A DNA stretch of 64,000 nucleotides, from the NCBI RefSeq assembly GCF_932276165.1, contig NC_064004.1, forward strand, positions 4,598,001 to 4,662,000, read 5' to 3'. Of the stretch, positions 34,701-46,700 are shown piece by piece. Origin of the DNA: Plutella xylostella (lineage: Eukaryota; Arthropoda; Insecta; Lepidoptera; Plutellidae). Made by a program: the position numbers and the translations under genes. The stretch's first letter is position 1. Each line of letters starts with the position of its first letter. The notes under the pieces were generated by a model that had not been told where the DNA came from, did no database searches, and worked only from the letters and a program-made list of their open reading frames with translations.

Positions 34701-37700
34701 GCCCGCGGATTCCGTCTCTGTGCCGCTACCAGCTGTCCAGCCAACAGCACGAGACGACTCCGCGCAGCCACGTGAGTTGCCTACGGGGGGAGCCCTTCTT
34801 CCCCCGTTGTGTGTTATTCCGCTGCGTCATCTTCCCGCTGCTGACACTGAGCGCGGGACCTCCGCTGACGTGGCCCCACCAACAGTAGCGAGCCGAACCG
34901 CGCCGCTACTCTCCGCTGCACGTCATTCCCCAAGACGCTGCCTTTTCCCCGCTGCTTCCAGACAGCGCGGGGCCTCCACTGACACAAGAGTGTCACCTCC
35001 TGCGACACCAGTGAGGCAGCCCGCTTCACTGAAGTTCTATGAAGGCCGCACCCCGCGGCACCATCCCGCTGCTACATCCAGCAGCCGAGCCACGACCGCC
35101 CCGAGACGTCCACTCGTCGAGACGTGGATCCACGACGGGGGGAGCCCCTCCTCGTCGAGTCGTGGCTACCAACCTGGACACGCAACACGCGGTCCCACTG
35201 GCCACCCCAGGCCAGCTCCAACTACATCACCGGGTACAGCCACGCTGCTGAAGCCTACTCGGCGCCCGACACTCGTCGTTGACAATCACGACGACCGTCG
35301 CTCCGTGCCGCGCCGCCCCGCTGCTATGAAACAGCGCGGGGACTCCACTGGTCACCCCAGGCCAACTCCAGCTACATCAGCGGATACAACTACGCCGCTG
35401 ATGCCCACTTGGCGCTGCTCCCTGCAGCGCCAGCCCGCTGCTACGAAACAGCGCGGGTACTCCAATGCCGACCCTGCGCCGCAGGCGTCCCGAGTGCGCC
35501 GCCGTCGACCGCAACGTCCCGCTGCTACACAGCGCGGGATCTCCACCGGACGCACGCAAGAAATTCCAGTTGCACCAGCAAGCAAGCCTGCTACGCTGGT
35601 GTTCACCGCACGCGTCCCCTCACCGTGCAACCGTTTCCCCGCTGCTGTGAGCCAGCGCGGGGTCTCCACTACAACCGCACGTCATCCTTCGACGTGCATC
35701 CACCATCCACCCGCTGCTACCATACAGCGCGGGTTCTCCACTGCAGTGACAAAGGCGGGAGACCTCCAGCCTATGTCTGCCACTCTGCCGCACCATTCCG
35801 CCGCAGAACTCGCACGACGATCCCTCGCCGTGTCACGAGTCGTCGACGGGGGGAGCCTCCCCTCAAGCTCCGATCGAGACCACCCCGGCCGCCGAGGCCG
35901 CCGAGGTCACCGAGGTCGCCGAGACCACAACCCTGAGTCCGCATCCAGCGGACCTGCTGGCTACTCCCAGTCATCCAAAGGATCAGCAAGTAAGCCTACT
36001 CCGCTGATGACCACAGAGCGCCGATCGCCATCGCGCCGCCACCCCGTAGCTTACAGACAGCACGGGGTCTCCAAGGACTGCATCCAAGCAGCCCCACTGA
36101 CACCAGCCGTACTGAGGCCCACTGCGCGCTCCCGAACGCGCCGCCCTGCTGCCTCCATGAGCAACCTCGCCGTCACCACGTCAAGACGACCCTTTGCACG
36201 AGTCGTCGACGGGGGGAGCCCTCCCTCTTCCACCGGTGGCCGCTTCATCGAGTCTGGACCCAGACGACCCACAGGCTATCAACAGCCTTCCATGAAGAAA
36301 GCGTGCAAGCCTGCACCGCTACACCCTTCGTGCCGCCCCACGTGGCATCACCCCGCTGCTTCCTCACAGCGCGGGGACTCCGCTGACTACCCTCCGTCAG
36401 CACCTGTGAGCAAACCAATTGTGCTCGTTTGGTACCGCACCCCGCCGTGCCACCCCACCGCTATGAAACAGCGTGGGGACTCTCCTGGCTACAGACAGCC
36501 ATCACCTGGGACACCAACGTCCCATCCTAAGCGCCCCCAGCCGCGCAAGACCCGTCCAGCCGCACATCCCGTGCGCCGTGAGACTCCAACTGGCACCCTG
36601 CCAGTTACCACACTGCTCGCAACCGCTGAGCGCCGCACCCTGCTGCACCGTCCCACTGTGCACCCCGTACAGTGTGGGACTTCCACTGGCTGCCCCCAGC
36701 CAGCACCGAGGCCTGTCAGCAAGACCGCTGCGCTGGCACTCCATGCGCACTGCCCTTTGCCGTGCTGCAACTTTCCTGCGCGCCGCCCTTCGCCGAGCCG
36801 CAACTTCCCCGCTGCATTTACACAGCGCGGGGTCTCCATTGGCTTGACCGAGCCAACTCCAGAGCCGACGTCTACGAAGCCTGCGCCACTGACGATCAGT
36901 GCGCGCGGCTCCCCGTCATGCTACCCCGCTGCTCTAAGCCAGCGCGGGGTCTCCGCTGCAACCGCAGCCATTCCTGAACTTCCGCCGACTGCAACCAGCA
37001 GCCCAGCTATGGTGCAGAGACCGCCACCGAGGTGGCCCCGACGCGGCTGCGTTACTCGCTTCAGGAGGAACCAGCCACAAGCGGAAGCTTCATCGAGCCC
37101 ATTGACGCCCACACCGGTCGTCAATCCAGAGGGGCTATCCACACCACCCCCAGCCGCACCAAGAATGCGGCAGACAGCATCTACCCTGGACAAGGAGTCC
37201 AATCCGGACGAATAGTTCCTCGCTGTCCTCCAAAGAAGGCTCATTTCATATACGCCGGGGGGAGACTGTTGCGGACAGCGAGCTATCCATCCTGCTCGCA
37301 CGCACAGCGCTCCCTCGCACCCACGCACGGCGCGCTTGACCAATGAGCGCGCCTCTCCCGAGTCGAGAACAATGGAGGCCTATTGGTCTCAGGTATAAAT
37401 ACAGGCCCTTTTTCCCTGTATTGTCAGTCTTAGCCTCGCTTCGACTCGGAGTTCTGCTCAGCGCAAGCTAGCAAGCTCACCACCGCCGACCGAAAGGAAG
37501 GCACCCAAAAGGGTCGAACCCCCGGTTCCCCTTTTACGCACATGGTTGCGTGACTCCGACCGCAAGGAAGGAACCCCGACGAAGGCGAATCCTCGATTCC
37601 CTGAGTCACCCCGCCGAAGTCCGAGCCAGGGAGCAGACTTCGCGCGGGCTGGAGCCAGCAGCCGCTGGTCCAGACGCCAACTGGCCCGACGACGCCACGC

Positions 37701-40700
37701 TCGACGTCCCGGTGCCACGCGTGACGTCACCCCGACGCCACGCACGACGTCGCCCCGACGCCCTACTCCAGACACCCGTCTGGCCCAGCAGCGACGCCCG
37801 TCGCTGCTACCGCGACGCCCGTCGCCTCCACCGTGACGCCTGCTGCGGGTCGAGCCGGTAACCACCGCCGCTCCCCGCAGCCCACCGCCCAGACACCCGT
37901 CTGGCCCAGCAGCGACGCCCGTCGCTGCTACCGCGACGCCCGTCGCCCCGACGCCACTGCTGCGGGTCGAGCCGGTAACCACCGCCGCTCCCCGCAGCCC
38001 CTCACGAATCCACGGTACGGGTCGAGCCGGCATCCTGCCCTCCCCGTGACACCAGTATAGTGAACAGTGACTAAAAGTGAATAAACTGTGATATGGACAC
38101 CCGTCCTTTAGTGAACCTTTTATCTGTTTCTATGTGTGTTAACCTTTGTGTGTACCGTGTATGTGATTGTGTAAATAAATTCCTCTTGTTGAGGAGAGTG
38201 AAATCGAAACGGTATTTTATTCACCGCTCAGTCCACTTACTGTCCTCAACAAATGTGGAGGAAGCGAAAGAAGTATGTCAGGATCGTGGCACGTGGATCC
38301 ATAGTCTCTGCCTATCCCTCAGGGAGACAGACGTTAGTAGGTATAATTATGTATGTATACTGTTAGTAAACGTACTTTAGTAACTAGATTCACCATGACA
38401 ATTATTACTCAATGATCGCAGCCAACTTCAGGAACTAACACGATTATCGGTTGATCAGCCTGCAGATTTTAAGAGATACCGCTGTATCTAATACTTCAGT
38501 TCTCTCACGAATGAACTCTTTCCAGGCCCATAGATGCGAACGAGACGAAGGACTTCCCTCAAGCCTGCACCTTCACCGGCAACTGCTACATCGTTCTAGA
38601 AGTCACCAACGATTACTATGTGAGTTTACAGTTTGTTAGTTAGTTTCTACGAGATTAACAACTTGTAGAGCGATTCCTGCTAAGGGCTCAGTCATTTCCA
38701 CTCATTGCAATTAGTCCACAGTATACTGTAAGAACCTTTTATTCCTCTCATCCACCGTGAGCCATCAGTATCATCAAGTAATCTTACTGGACAACCTATG
38801 GACAATCACTTTTACCGAGTTGACAAACCTTAAACCTCCAGTTCAGCTCAGGTTTAGTGCTTTGTCACCGATTGTTTGTCAGCGATACGATAAAAAGTAG
38901 ATTGGAGACTACTGCCCGTGGATTAACACTGATAACACATTTATAATATGTAAAGGACATAATATAAACCTATGAATCCTTAAAAACCCCACCATCACCA
39001 CAACCCAACCACACCACAGATAACCACCCACTCCCCCTACGACGTGGCCAACTTCGTGACCCCCCCAGTCCGCGTCCACGCGACGCTGCAGAGGAAGATC
39101 AGGCTGAGCGTGACGGAGCTGGGCGCGGGCGCGGCGGTGAGGGACCTGGACGTGCGCCGCCGCTCCTGTCTCTACCTGGACGAGGCGCCGGCAGAGGAGG
39201 GGTATAAGAAGGTTAGTGGCCTTATTGTCTGCAGCACATATTAAGCTGGTGTCTTTTTCACGCTCTTCTGCCGCTGCACGGGTTCATTATCCATTTAGTT
39301 AAACGTCTCTATATTGCGATTCGCTATAAATCCGGCGTCGTGATTATAGGAACACGCATTAAACGAGTTTGTCATCGGCGATAACAAAGCCGCGCCGCGT
39401 CGCTTCTATTCTATTATCTATGGGAGTGTAAGTGCCTGCATAATATGCTGAGCTGGTGCCTTTAGCAATTAACCATCCTTAGGCAGCGTCGCTCGCTTAT
39501 TGGATCTGACAGATTCTTAACAGAAAAGCAATGCTGCTTAAGCATAGTTAATTGCTAATGTGTCTGTGGTACGGTATCTCTCTCGGCCGGAGCGTGACGC
39601 CAGCATGACGGAGCTGGGCGCGGGCGCGGCGGTGAGGGGCCTGGACGTGCGCCGCCGCTGCTGTCTCTACCTGGACGAGACGCCAAGGGAGGAGGGGTAT
39701 AAGAAGGTTAGTGGTTACTCCGCCAGCTGGAAAGTAAAGGTGTGATTAATATTGTCTATGGCACATGCTGAGCTGACGCCTTTTTGCCGCTTCAGGGGTT
39801 CGTTATCCTCGTAGATAAACGTCACTATATCGCGATTCGCTATAAATCTGGCGCTGTGATTGGATTAAGGAGGAATGCGTATTAAACGAGTTTATCGACG
39901 ATGTCGATAACAAAACCCGTGCCGCGTTGCTTCTATTCTATTATCTAATATCTATGGGTCTGTAAGTACCTACCCGTTGGTCTGATGATCTGCGGAAGGT
40001 AGCGGGAAGCCGCTGGATGCAGATGGCGGGTAACCGTCTGGGGTGGCGATCGTTAGGAGAGGCATATGTCCAACAGTGGACTACAGAAGGCTGAGAGAGA
40101 GAGAGAGAGAGAGATGGGTCTGTAAGTACCTACACCTGGCTCTCTCGAATGGAGCCTCGTAGTTACTCGCTGCAGCATCTATACCTGTCTATATGCATAG
40201 CACATGCTGAGCTGGTGTATTTAGCAATTAACAATCTATTAGCAGCGTCGTTCACTTGTCAAATCGGGCGTAACTTGTATGAATCTGACTGTTTTTATAA
40301 CAGGAAAGAAACGCTACTTACAGATTGTTAATGGCTAATGTGTCTATGGTACGGTATCTCTCTCGGCTGGAGCCTCCTGCCGCAAGAGCAGGCTGAGCGT
40401 GACGGAGTTAGGCGCGGGCGCGGCGGTGAGGGGCCTGGACGTGCGCCGCCGCTCCTGTCTCTACCTGGACGAGGCGCCGGCGGAGGAGGGGTATAAGAAG
40501 GTTAGTGGCCTTATTCTCTACAGCACATGCTGAGTTGATTACTTTTTGGAGCTCTGCTGTCGCTTCAGAGGTTATCCACGAAGATAAACGTCACTATATC
40601 GCGATTCGCTATAAATCCGGCGCTGTGATGGGAGGAACACGCATTAAACGAGTCTATCGACGGCAGCCGCTGGACAGTAACAAACATCTGTCAGATCAGT

Positions 40701-43700
40701 GGTTCTTCCAGCACCTATGGGAAGATGAAAACCACCGATGTGGTAATTGTCTACAGCACATTCTGAGCTGGTGCCTTTTTGACTCTATGCTTCCGTACTA
40801 CGCTACGCTTCAAGTAGATAATTAAATGTCACTAACTATGTACCTAACACTATGTATTTTTATCGCGATTCACCATAATATTATATTGGTCGCACATCAG
40901 TACTTTAGTCAGTGTACACATTTACACATATAATATTAAATATATTTATAATATATAATATTACATCTATTAAAAAAAAAAAAAAAAAAAAACAATAAAA
41001 CAAAAATGACGTCGATTAAAGTGATACAAGCGAATATTCAACATTCGTACACTGGGGCCGCGGCTCTGCGACGTAAACTAGAAGAAAACCCGACCACCAT
41101 TGCGCTGGTCACGGAGCCTTTACTTAGGAGGGGTAAGCCGCTCGAACTTCATCAAGGTAATACTTTTTATTGTAACTCTTTCTCCACTGTAGATTGTAGT
41201 AAAATAAGAAGTCTAATACTTATACCTAAATGTTACACTGCTAATAAAATTACAAATCTTTGCACTCCGGACTTAACCGTGGTGGGACTCGCATTGGACG
41301 AGTCGCACGCGAGGCGGGTGTTGTATATCGCCTCGGCATACCTACCTGGGGACGGGTCAATGCCCCCGCCCGAGCTTATCTCTCTGGTCACGGAATGTAA
41401 GATAAACAATATCCCACTCATTATAGGTTGCGATGCAAATGCGCATAGCAGTCTATGGGGCTGTAGGGAAACTAATAAAAGGGGTAGGGATTTACTCGAG
41501 TTCCTATTATCTAATAATCTAAGTGTTCTGAATAGAGGGTCCGAGCCTACGTTTGTCACGGCTCGTGCTCAAACAATTCCAGATGTCACTATTACTAACA
41601 GTCAGGCGAGGGACATGGTGGTAGGCTGGAGGGTGCTTCCAGACGTGTCCTGTGCGGATCACAGATGGATATCTTTTAAGCTAACCTCTATAACACCCAA
41701 ACCTAGGCAATATAGAAATCCGAGGAAAACAAACAGAGTCGAGTTTCACGATCGTTTACTTAAGGGACTGAGCGACACTCAGCCGTATGATAACTTAAAC
41801 ACCTATAAGTTGATAGACGAAGCTGTTGACGAATTTACTAACATTATCGTTAAAAGCTACGAAGAATCATGTCCTTTAGTGACCGTGAGTGCGTCACCTC
41901 GCAAGTGGTGGTGCAATTCACTGGAGAAAATGAGAACAAATGTAAGAAAACTTTTCAATCGCGCCAAAAATACGAAAAAAGTGGAAGATTGGAAAGCGTT
42001 CCAATTAGCAAGAAATAAATTCAAAAAAGAGACTAGAGCAAAAACTAGGGAATCCTGGAGGAATTTTTGCGGGTCAATTCAAAGTGAAACTAAAGCTGCG
42101 AGGGTAAAAAAATGCATGTCAAATGACTCTCAAAATCAGCTAGATTCATTAAAAAAACCAGATGGTACCTACACAAAAAACGAAACCGAAAGGAACAGCC
42201 TCCTGTTGCTCACGCACTTCCCTGGCTGTGAAATGCTAGCAGAAGAGTCGTGTGATCAAGATCAGCTGTCACCAATAATTAATTCTTCTAGTTACGCTGA
42301 ATCTATTGCGGCCGCCGTAATAAATGAAGAAAAAGTAAGATGGGCTATCACCTCTTTCCTTCCCTTCAAATCGCCGGGAGCAGACGGTATAGTGCCGGCT
42401 CTCCTACAGTGGGAGGTAGATATTATCTCACCACGGATAGTAGGTATCTTCAGAGCCTGTATAGCCCTCGGGTATATACCTAAGGGATGGAGGGAGGTGA
42501 AAGTAGTATTTTTGCCTAAAGCGGGTAAAGATGACTACACCTCTCCGAAAGCCTATAGACCCATTAGTCTGTCATCATTTCTTCTAAAAACTTTAGAACG
42601 ACTGTGTGACAGATATATACGTGACGGTGCACTTTCCGTGAAACCTGTCCATCCTAACCAACATGCATACCAACCGGGTAAGTCAACAGAGTCGGCCTTA
42701 CACGCAGTGGTAAGCAAAATTGAAAATTCAATATTGTTACAACAATCCTGCCTTGCAGTTTTTATCGATATTGAAGGAGCTTTTGATAAAACTATGTTCA
42801 ATAGCATAAGTAATAATCTTAAAAATCATGATGTAGACCCGGTCATCAGTGCCTGGATAACAAATATGCTTAAATCAAGAACAGTATCTTTTACTTCAAC
42901 AAATACAATAAGATGCAAAGTAGCAAAGGGATGTCCGCAGGGTGGAGTGTTATCTCCATTGCTGTGGGTTTTAGTTGTGAATGATCTACTTTGCGATCTA
43001 AATAATAAAGGTTTTACAACAATAGCCTACGCCGATGACGTTACAATTCTCATTGGCGGTCTGTTTGTAAATACCTTATGTGAAAGGATGCAACTTGCAC
43101 TGAACATCATAGAGGAATGGTGTCACAAACATGAATTGTCAGTGAACCCAACCAAAACGGAAATGGTTCTATTTACCAAAAAGACTAAGATAGGTAATTT
43201 AAAGCTACCTAAACTTTTTAATACAACCTTAAAGTTAACAAATGAGGTAAAGTATCTCGGCATATGGCTAGACCACCGCCTAAGCTGGTCTAAACATGTG
43301 GAGAAAACCCTAAGTAAAGCAACAATATCCCTATACCAAACTAGGAAACTTGTTGGATCCAAATGGGGACTCAAGCCAAAGCTGTGTAAATGGTTGTACA
43401 CAGCGGTGGTCAGACCTATAATAACATATGGAGCAGTGGTTTGGTGGCAAAGATCGAACTCATTACTGTGAAAAACAAACTACGACAGTTTCAAAGGCTT
43501 GCATGCGTTTCAATCACCGGAAGTATGAAGTCAACCCCAACAGCCGCCCTAGAAATAATTCTAGGACTTCCACCACTCGATATTATCATCAAGCAGGAAG
43601 CTAAAGCGGCGGCGATAAGGCTAAGTAACATGGGACTATGGTCAACGAATACTACTGCACAGGGACACAGTCGCATACTTGACATTGCCAAGTCGTCGGC

Positions 43701-46700
43701 TCCCGGGTCCACTGAATGCAGCGACACTACTATAAAGACGTTTATCTTCAACAGAAGCTACACTATCCAGCGAGATCAGTGTGGCACATCAGACGATAAC
43801 AATTACGACATCAATATCTACATTGACGGAGCCAAGAACAAGAAGGGCAGCGGTGGAGGTGTCTTCTGCCCGGAACTTAATTTACAATACTCTGTCAGCT
43901 TCGGGAACAAAGCTACTGTTTTTCAGGCAGAAGCTGCCAGCCTACTTGACGGAGCTACACAAATAAAAGACACAAAAAATAGCAATATCTGCTTCTACAC
44001 AGACAGTATGGCTATTTTAGGTGCCTTAGGCAGAACTGTAACAAAATCTAAATTAATTTTAGAATGTCACAGAACACTGGAAAACCTAAGCATTTCAAAT
44101 AATGTAACAGTACAGTGGATTAAAAGTCATAACGACAACATAGGAAATTGCGAGGCTGACCGACTAGCAAGAATGGGATCAAATACCCTACCAATAGGGC
44201 CAGAACCATTTATTAGTCTGTCACCAAAGGCAATAAGGCAATGTCTCACCGATAAAACACTATCTGAACACAATCAGGAGTGGAAAAATCGTGTAGATTG
44301 CAGACAAACTAAAGCGTTTATTGTATCACACAACCACAAACTTACACGCTACTTACTCAACCTGTCCCGTAGTAATATATCATTAATGGTAGGACTAATA
44401 ACAGGACATTGTTGCGTGAATAAACACTTATATACCATAGGTAACTCAACTAGTCCCTTATGTAGGACATGTAAGGAAGTAGATGAGACGGTTGAACATA
44501 TTTTGTTAGCTTGTCCACCTACTACAGAAACAAGATTATCTATTCTTGGACCAACAGAGCGCCTACCTCAGCTATTACAACACCCAGGCCTGCTACTCCA
44601 GTTTACCCGGGAGCTAGGCTGGCTGAGCTGAAACCAAGGGGATATGTACAAAGGTTCCACTCGAGAGAGCCACGTACAGGAACTTCACCCCCTATGAGAA
44701 GAGAATAGAATAGAATAGTACTTTAGTCGCAAATTTACTTGTTTTAGTATTTTAGTCGCAGCTTATATTATTCTTTGTCTAAGACCCTAGCTCTTCCGAC
44801 ACGAATATATATTATGTATTATTTTAATGTTCGCAGGTTTACAGCGCGAGTATGTGCCAGCGCAAGTGCCGGTACACGCTGGCCATGAAGCACTGCCAGT
44901 GCAAGCCGCACTACTACTTCTACGAAGGTAACTAAGATGACATGTCTGCCGAAGAATCGAGACGGGTTAGCGAGTTCAGACCATGAACATGGGCCCCTAC
45001 ACGGATTCACTATCTATGCCATATTTGTGGCGAATCGCGATATACTGACGTATATCTACGTCGATAACAAACCCGTGTAGCGGTAGCAATCAAAGGTAGC
45101 GAAGGGCCGAAGATCTTAAAACAAATGGTTGGGTGAGAGAGGACCGACCTGTCCATCCATATAGATGTCATCGAAAGAGTTTTATGGCGGTCTTAGGGAG
45201 AGGCTTATGAAAGACCGCGGACGATAACATGATGATATTGAGCTAGGTTCGGCATGTTCATTATATTCCCCGTCATCAGTGACATGGACTCTAACAGGAG
45301 TTCAGGGTGCGCCAGACGATATAATAATGTGGTCTACGCCACCGAAACTTTCATGTACCTCTTCTTCTAAAATAATTATTTAATAACTTTCCTTCCAGAC
45401 GGTCCCCCCTGCACCCCCGCTGGCATGGCGTGCCTGGCTCAACACGCTGGTGAGCTGCTGAACCCCAAGTGCCCGTGCATGCTGCAGTGCGTCAGCGCGG
45501 CTTATAGCGAGCTGCTGGTGGAAGATACTTACTGGTAGGTTATATGACAGGAGAAAGAGCGATGTGTGAACTATGTATCAAATTCAGGGAGCCACAAGAG
45601 CAGGGAGGTAAATGCACTTTCTGTACAAGAATTGACACTCAATCGGCGGCGATTTACTCTTAGAAGTTCTGGAGCTCTGCGCTAATCACGGCGGCGGCTC
45701 TATAGAGATATATCTCCGCTTGCTTGACAATTCTTGTGCGTTCTTTCGTCAATTTAGAAAGGGAACCCGTTGCATTTTCCTTTCAAAATTACCGCATACA
45801 CTGGATAAGCAGGGGTCCGGATTAGCGAGGCTCTACTGCAGTAATCCATAAGCAGCATCGCTCGCTTGTCAAACATCCAAACAAGTAACATCAGATTTGA
45901 CAATCAAGCGGCAACGCTGATGCTTAAAGCCCCATCCATACGCTTGCTGTTTGTCACAAACACGGCAAACAGCAAACAAAGTCACAAACACCAACCACAA
46001 TCACCGAACACAAACAGCCATCCACATGCTCGGCGAACGCTCATAACATTCCGAACCGGCAAACACGGCGGACGAAGAGCTATTACTTTCGGGTTGACAT
46101 ATTTCTATACTATTTATATATACTATTTATTTATATATCTATACTATTTATATATATTTATATATACTATTTCTATACTATTTATAGCAAGAGAAAGAAA
46201 AAAGGAAAATAAGAAGAAAGCAAAGACGATGGTGGGATAATAAAAAAAATTAAAAACCGACTTCTTCTTTTTAATTATTATTTTATAGTTTTTAGTTTAT
46301 ATGCAATAATTTTTAATCAAAAGTAAGATGCAAATGATACCAAAACGTCCTACTAATCAATACGAATCATTCAAGCCTAAACACGAGGTAGTTGCTATAT
46401 ACCGTTGAGGAGTTCCCTTGACTGCCTTCCGTTTCCATCATCAGATCAGCTCAAGGTCACCATCATATTTTTTTGTTATAAGAACTATATTTACGTTCTT
46501 AATTTCATTAAAATCGGTTAATATGTGTCCAAAATGGAAATTCATGCCCTGTTTTTACCCCTTTACCCACCCTTAGGGGTGAGATAAAATTCTGAAAAAA
46601 ATGGGACCACCTGGAAGTTTAACCCAATACAACAAAAAAAGAATTTTCAAAATCGGTTCATAAACGGCGGAGTAATCGGTGAACACACATAAAAAAAACC

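Larger units (their letters stand above)
31790..38251 (+). mobile_element. Complete LTR retrotransposon with one long ORF, no pol (non-autonomous, BEL/Pao-like?)
   Basis: Two 985-bp LTRs (31790-32774, 37267-38251), TG...CA ended, with no difference that I could find between them. Target duplication AATGT at 31785-31789 and 38252-38256. A tRNA-Tyr-type primer site follows the left LTR and a polypurine tract precedes the right one. The 4.49-kb interior is almost entirely one ORF without protease, RT, RNase H or integrase. It sits sense in the intron between coding exons 5 and 6 of channel copy 2. A 5-bp duplication is compatible with BEL/Pao or other LTR groups. The assignment to BEL/Pao is inference. 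Confidence 0.93.

Noticed and set aside
33418..37343. Many antisense and alternative-frame ORFs over the 1460-codon ORF
   Set aside because: Shadows caused by high GC and repeats. The long plus-strand frame explains the region.
45866..46240. 124-codon ORF in the channel copy 2 intron
   Set aside because: It runs through element F and a TA repeat tract. Translated product is low complexity.
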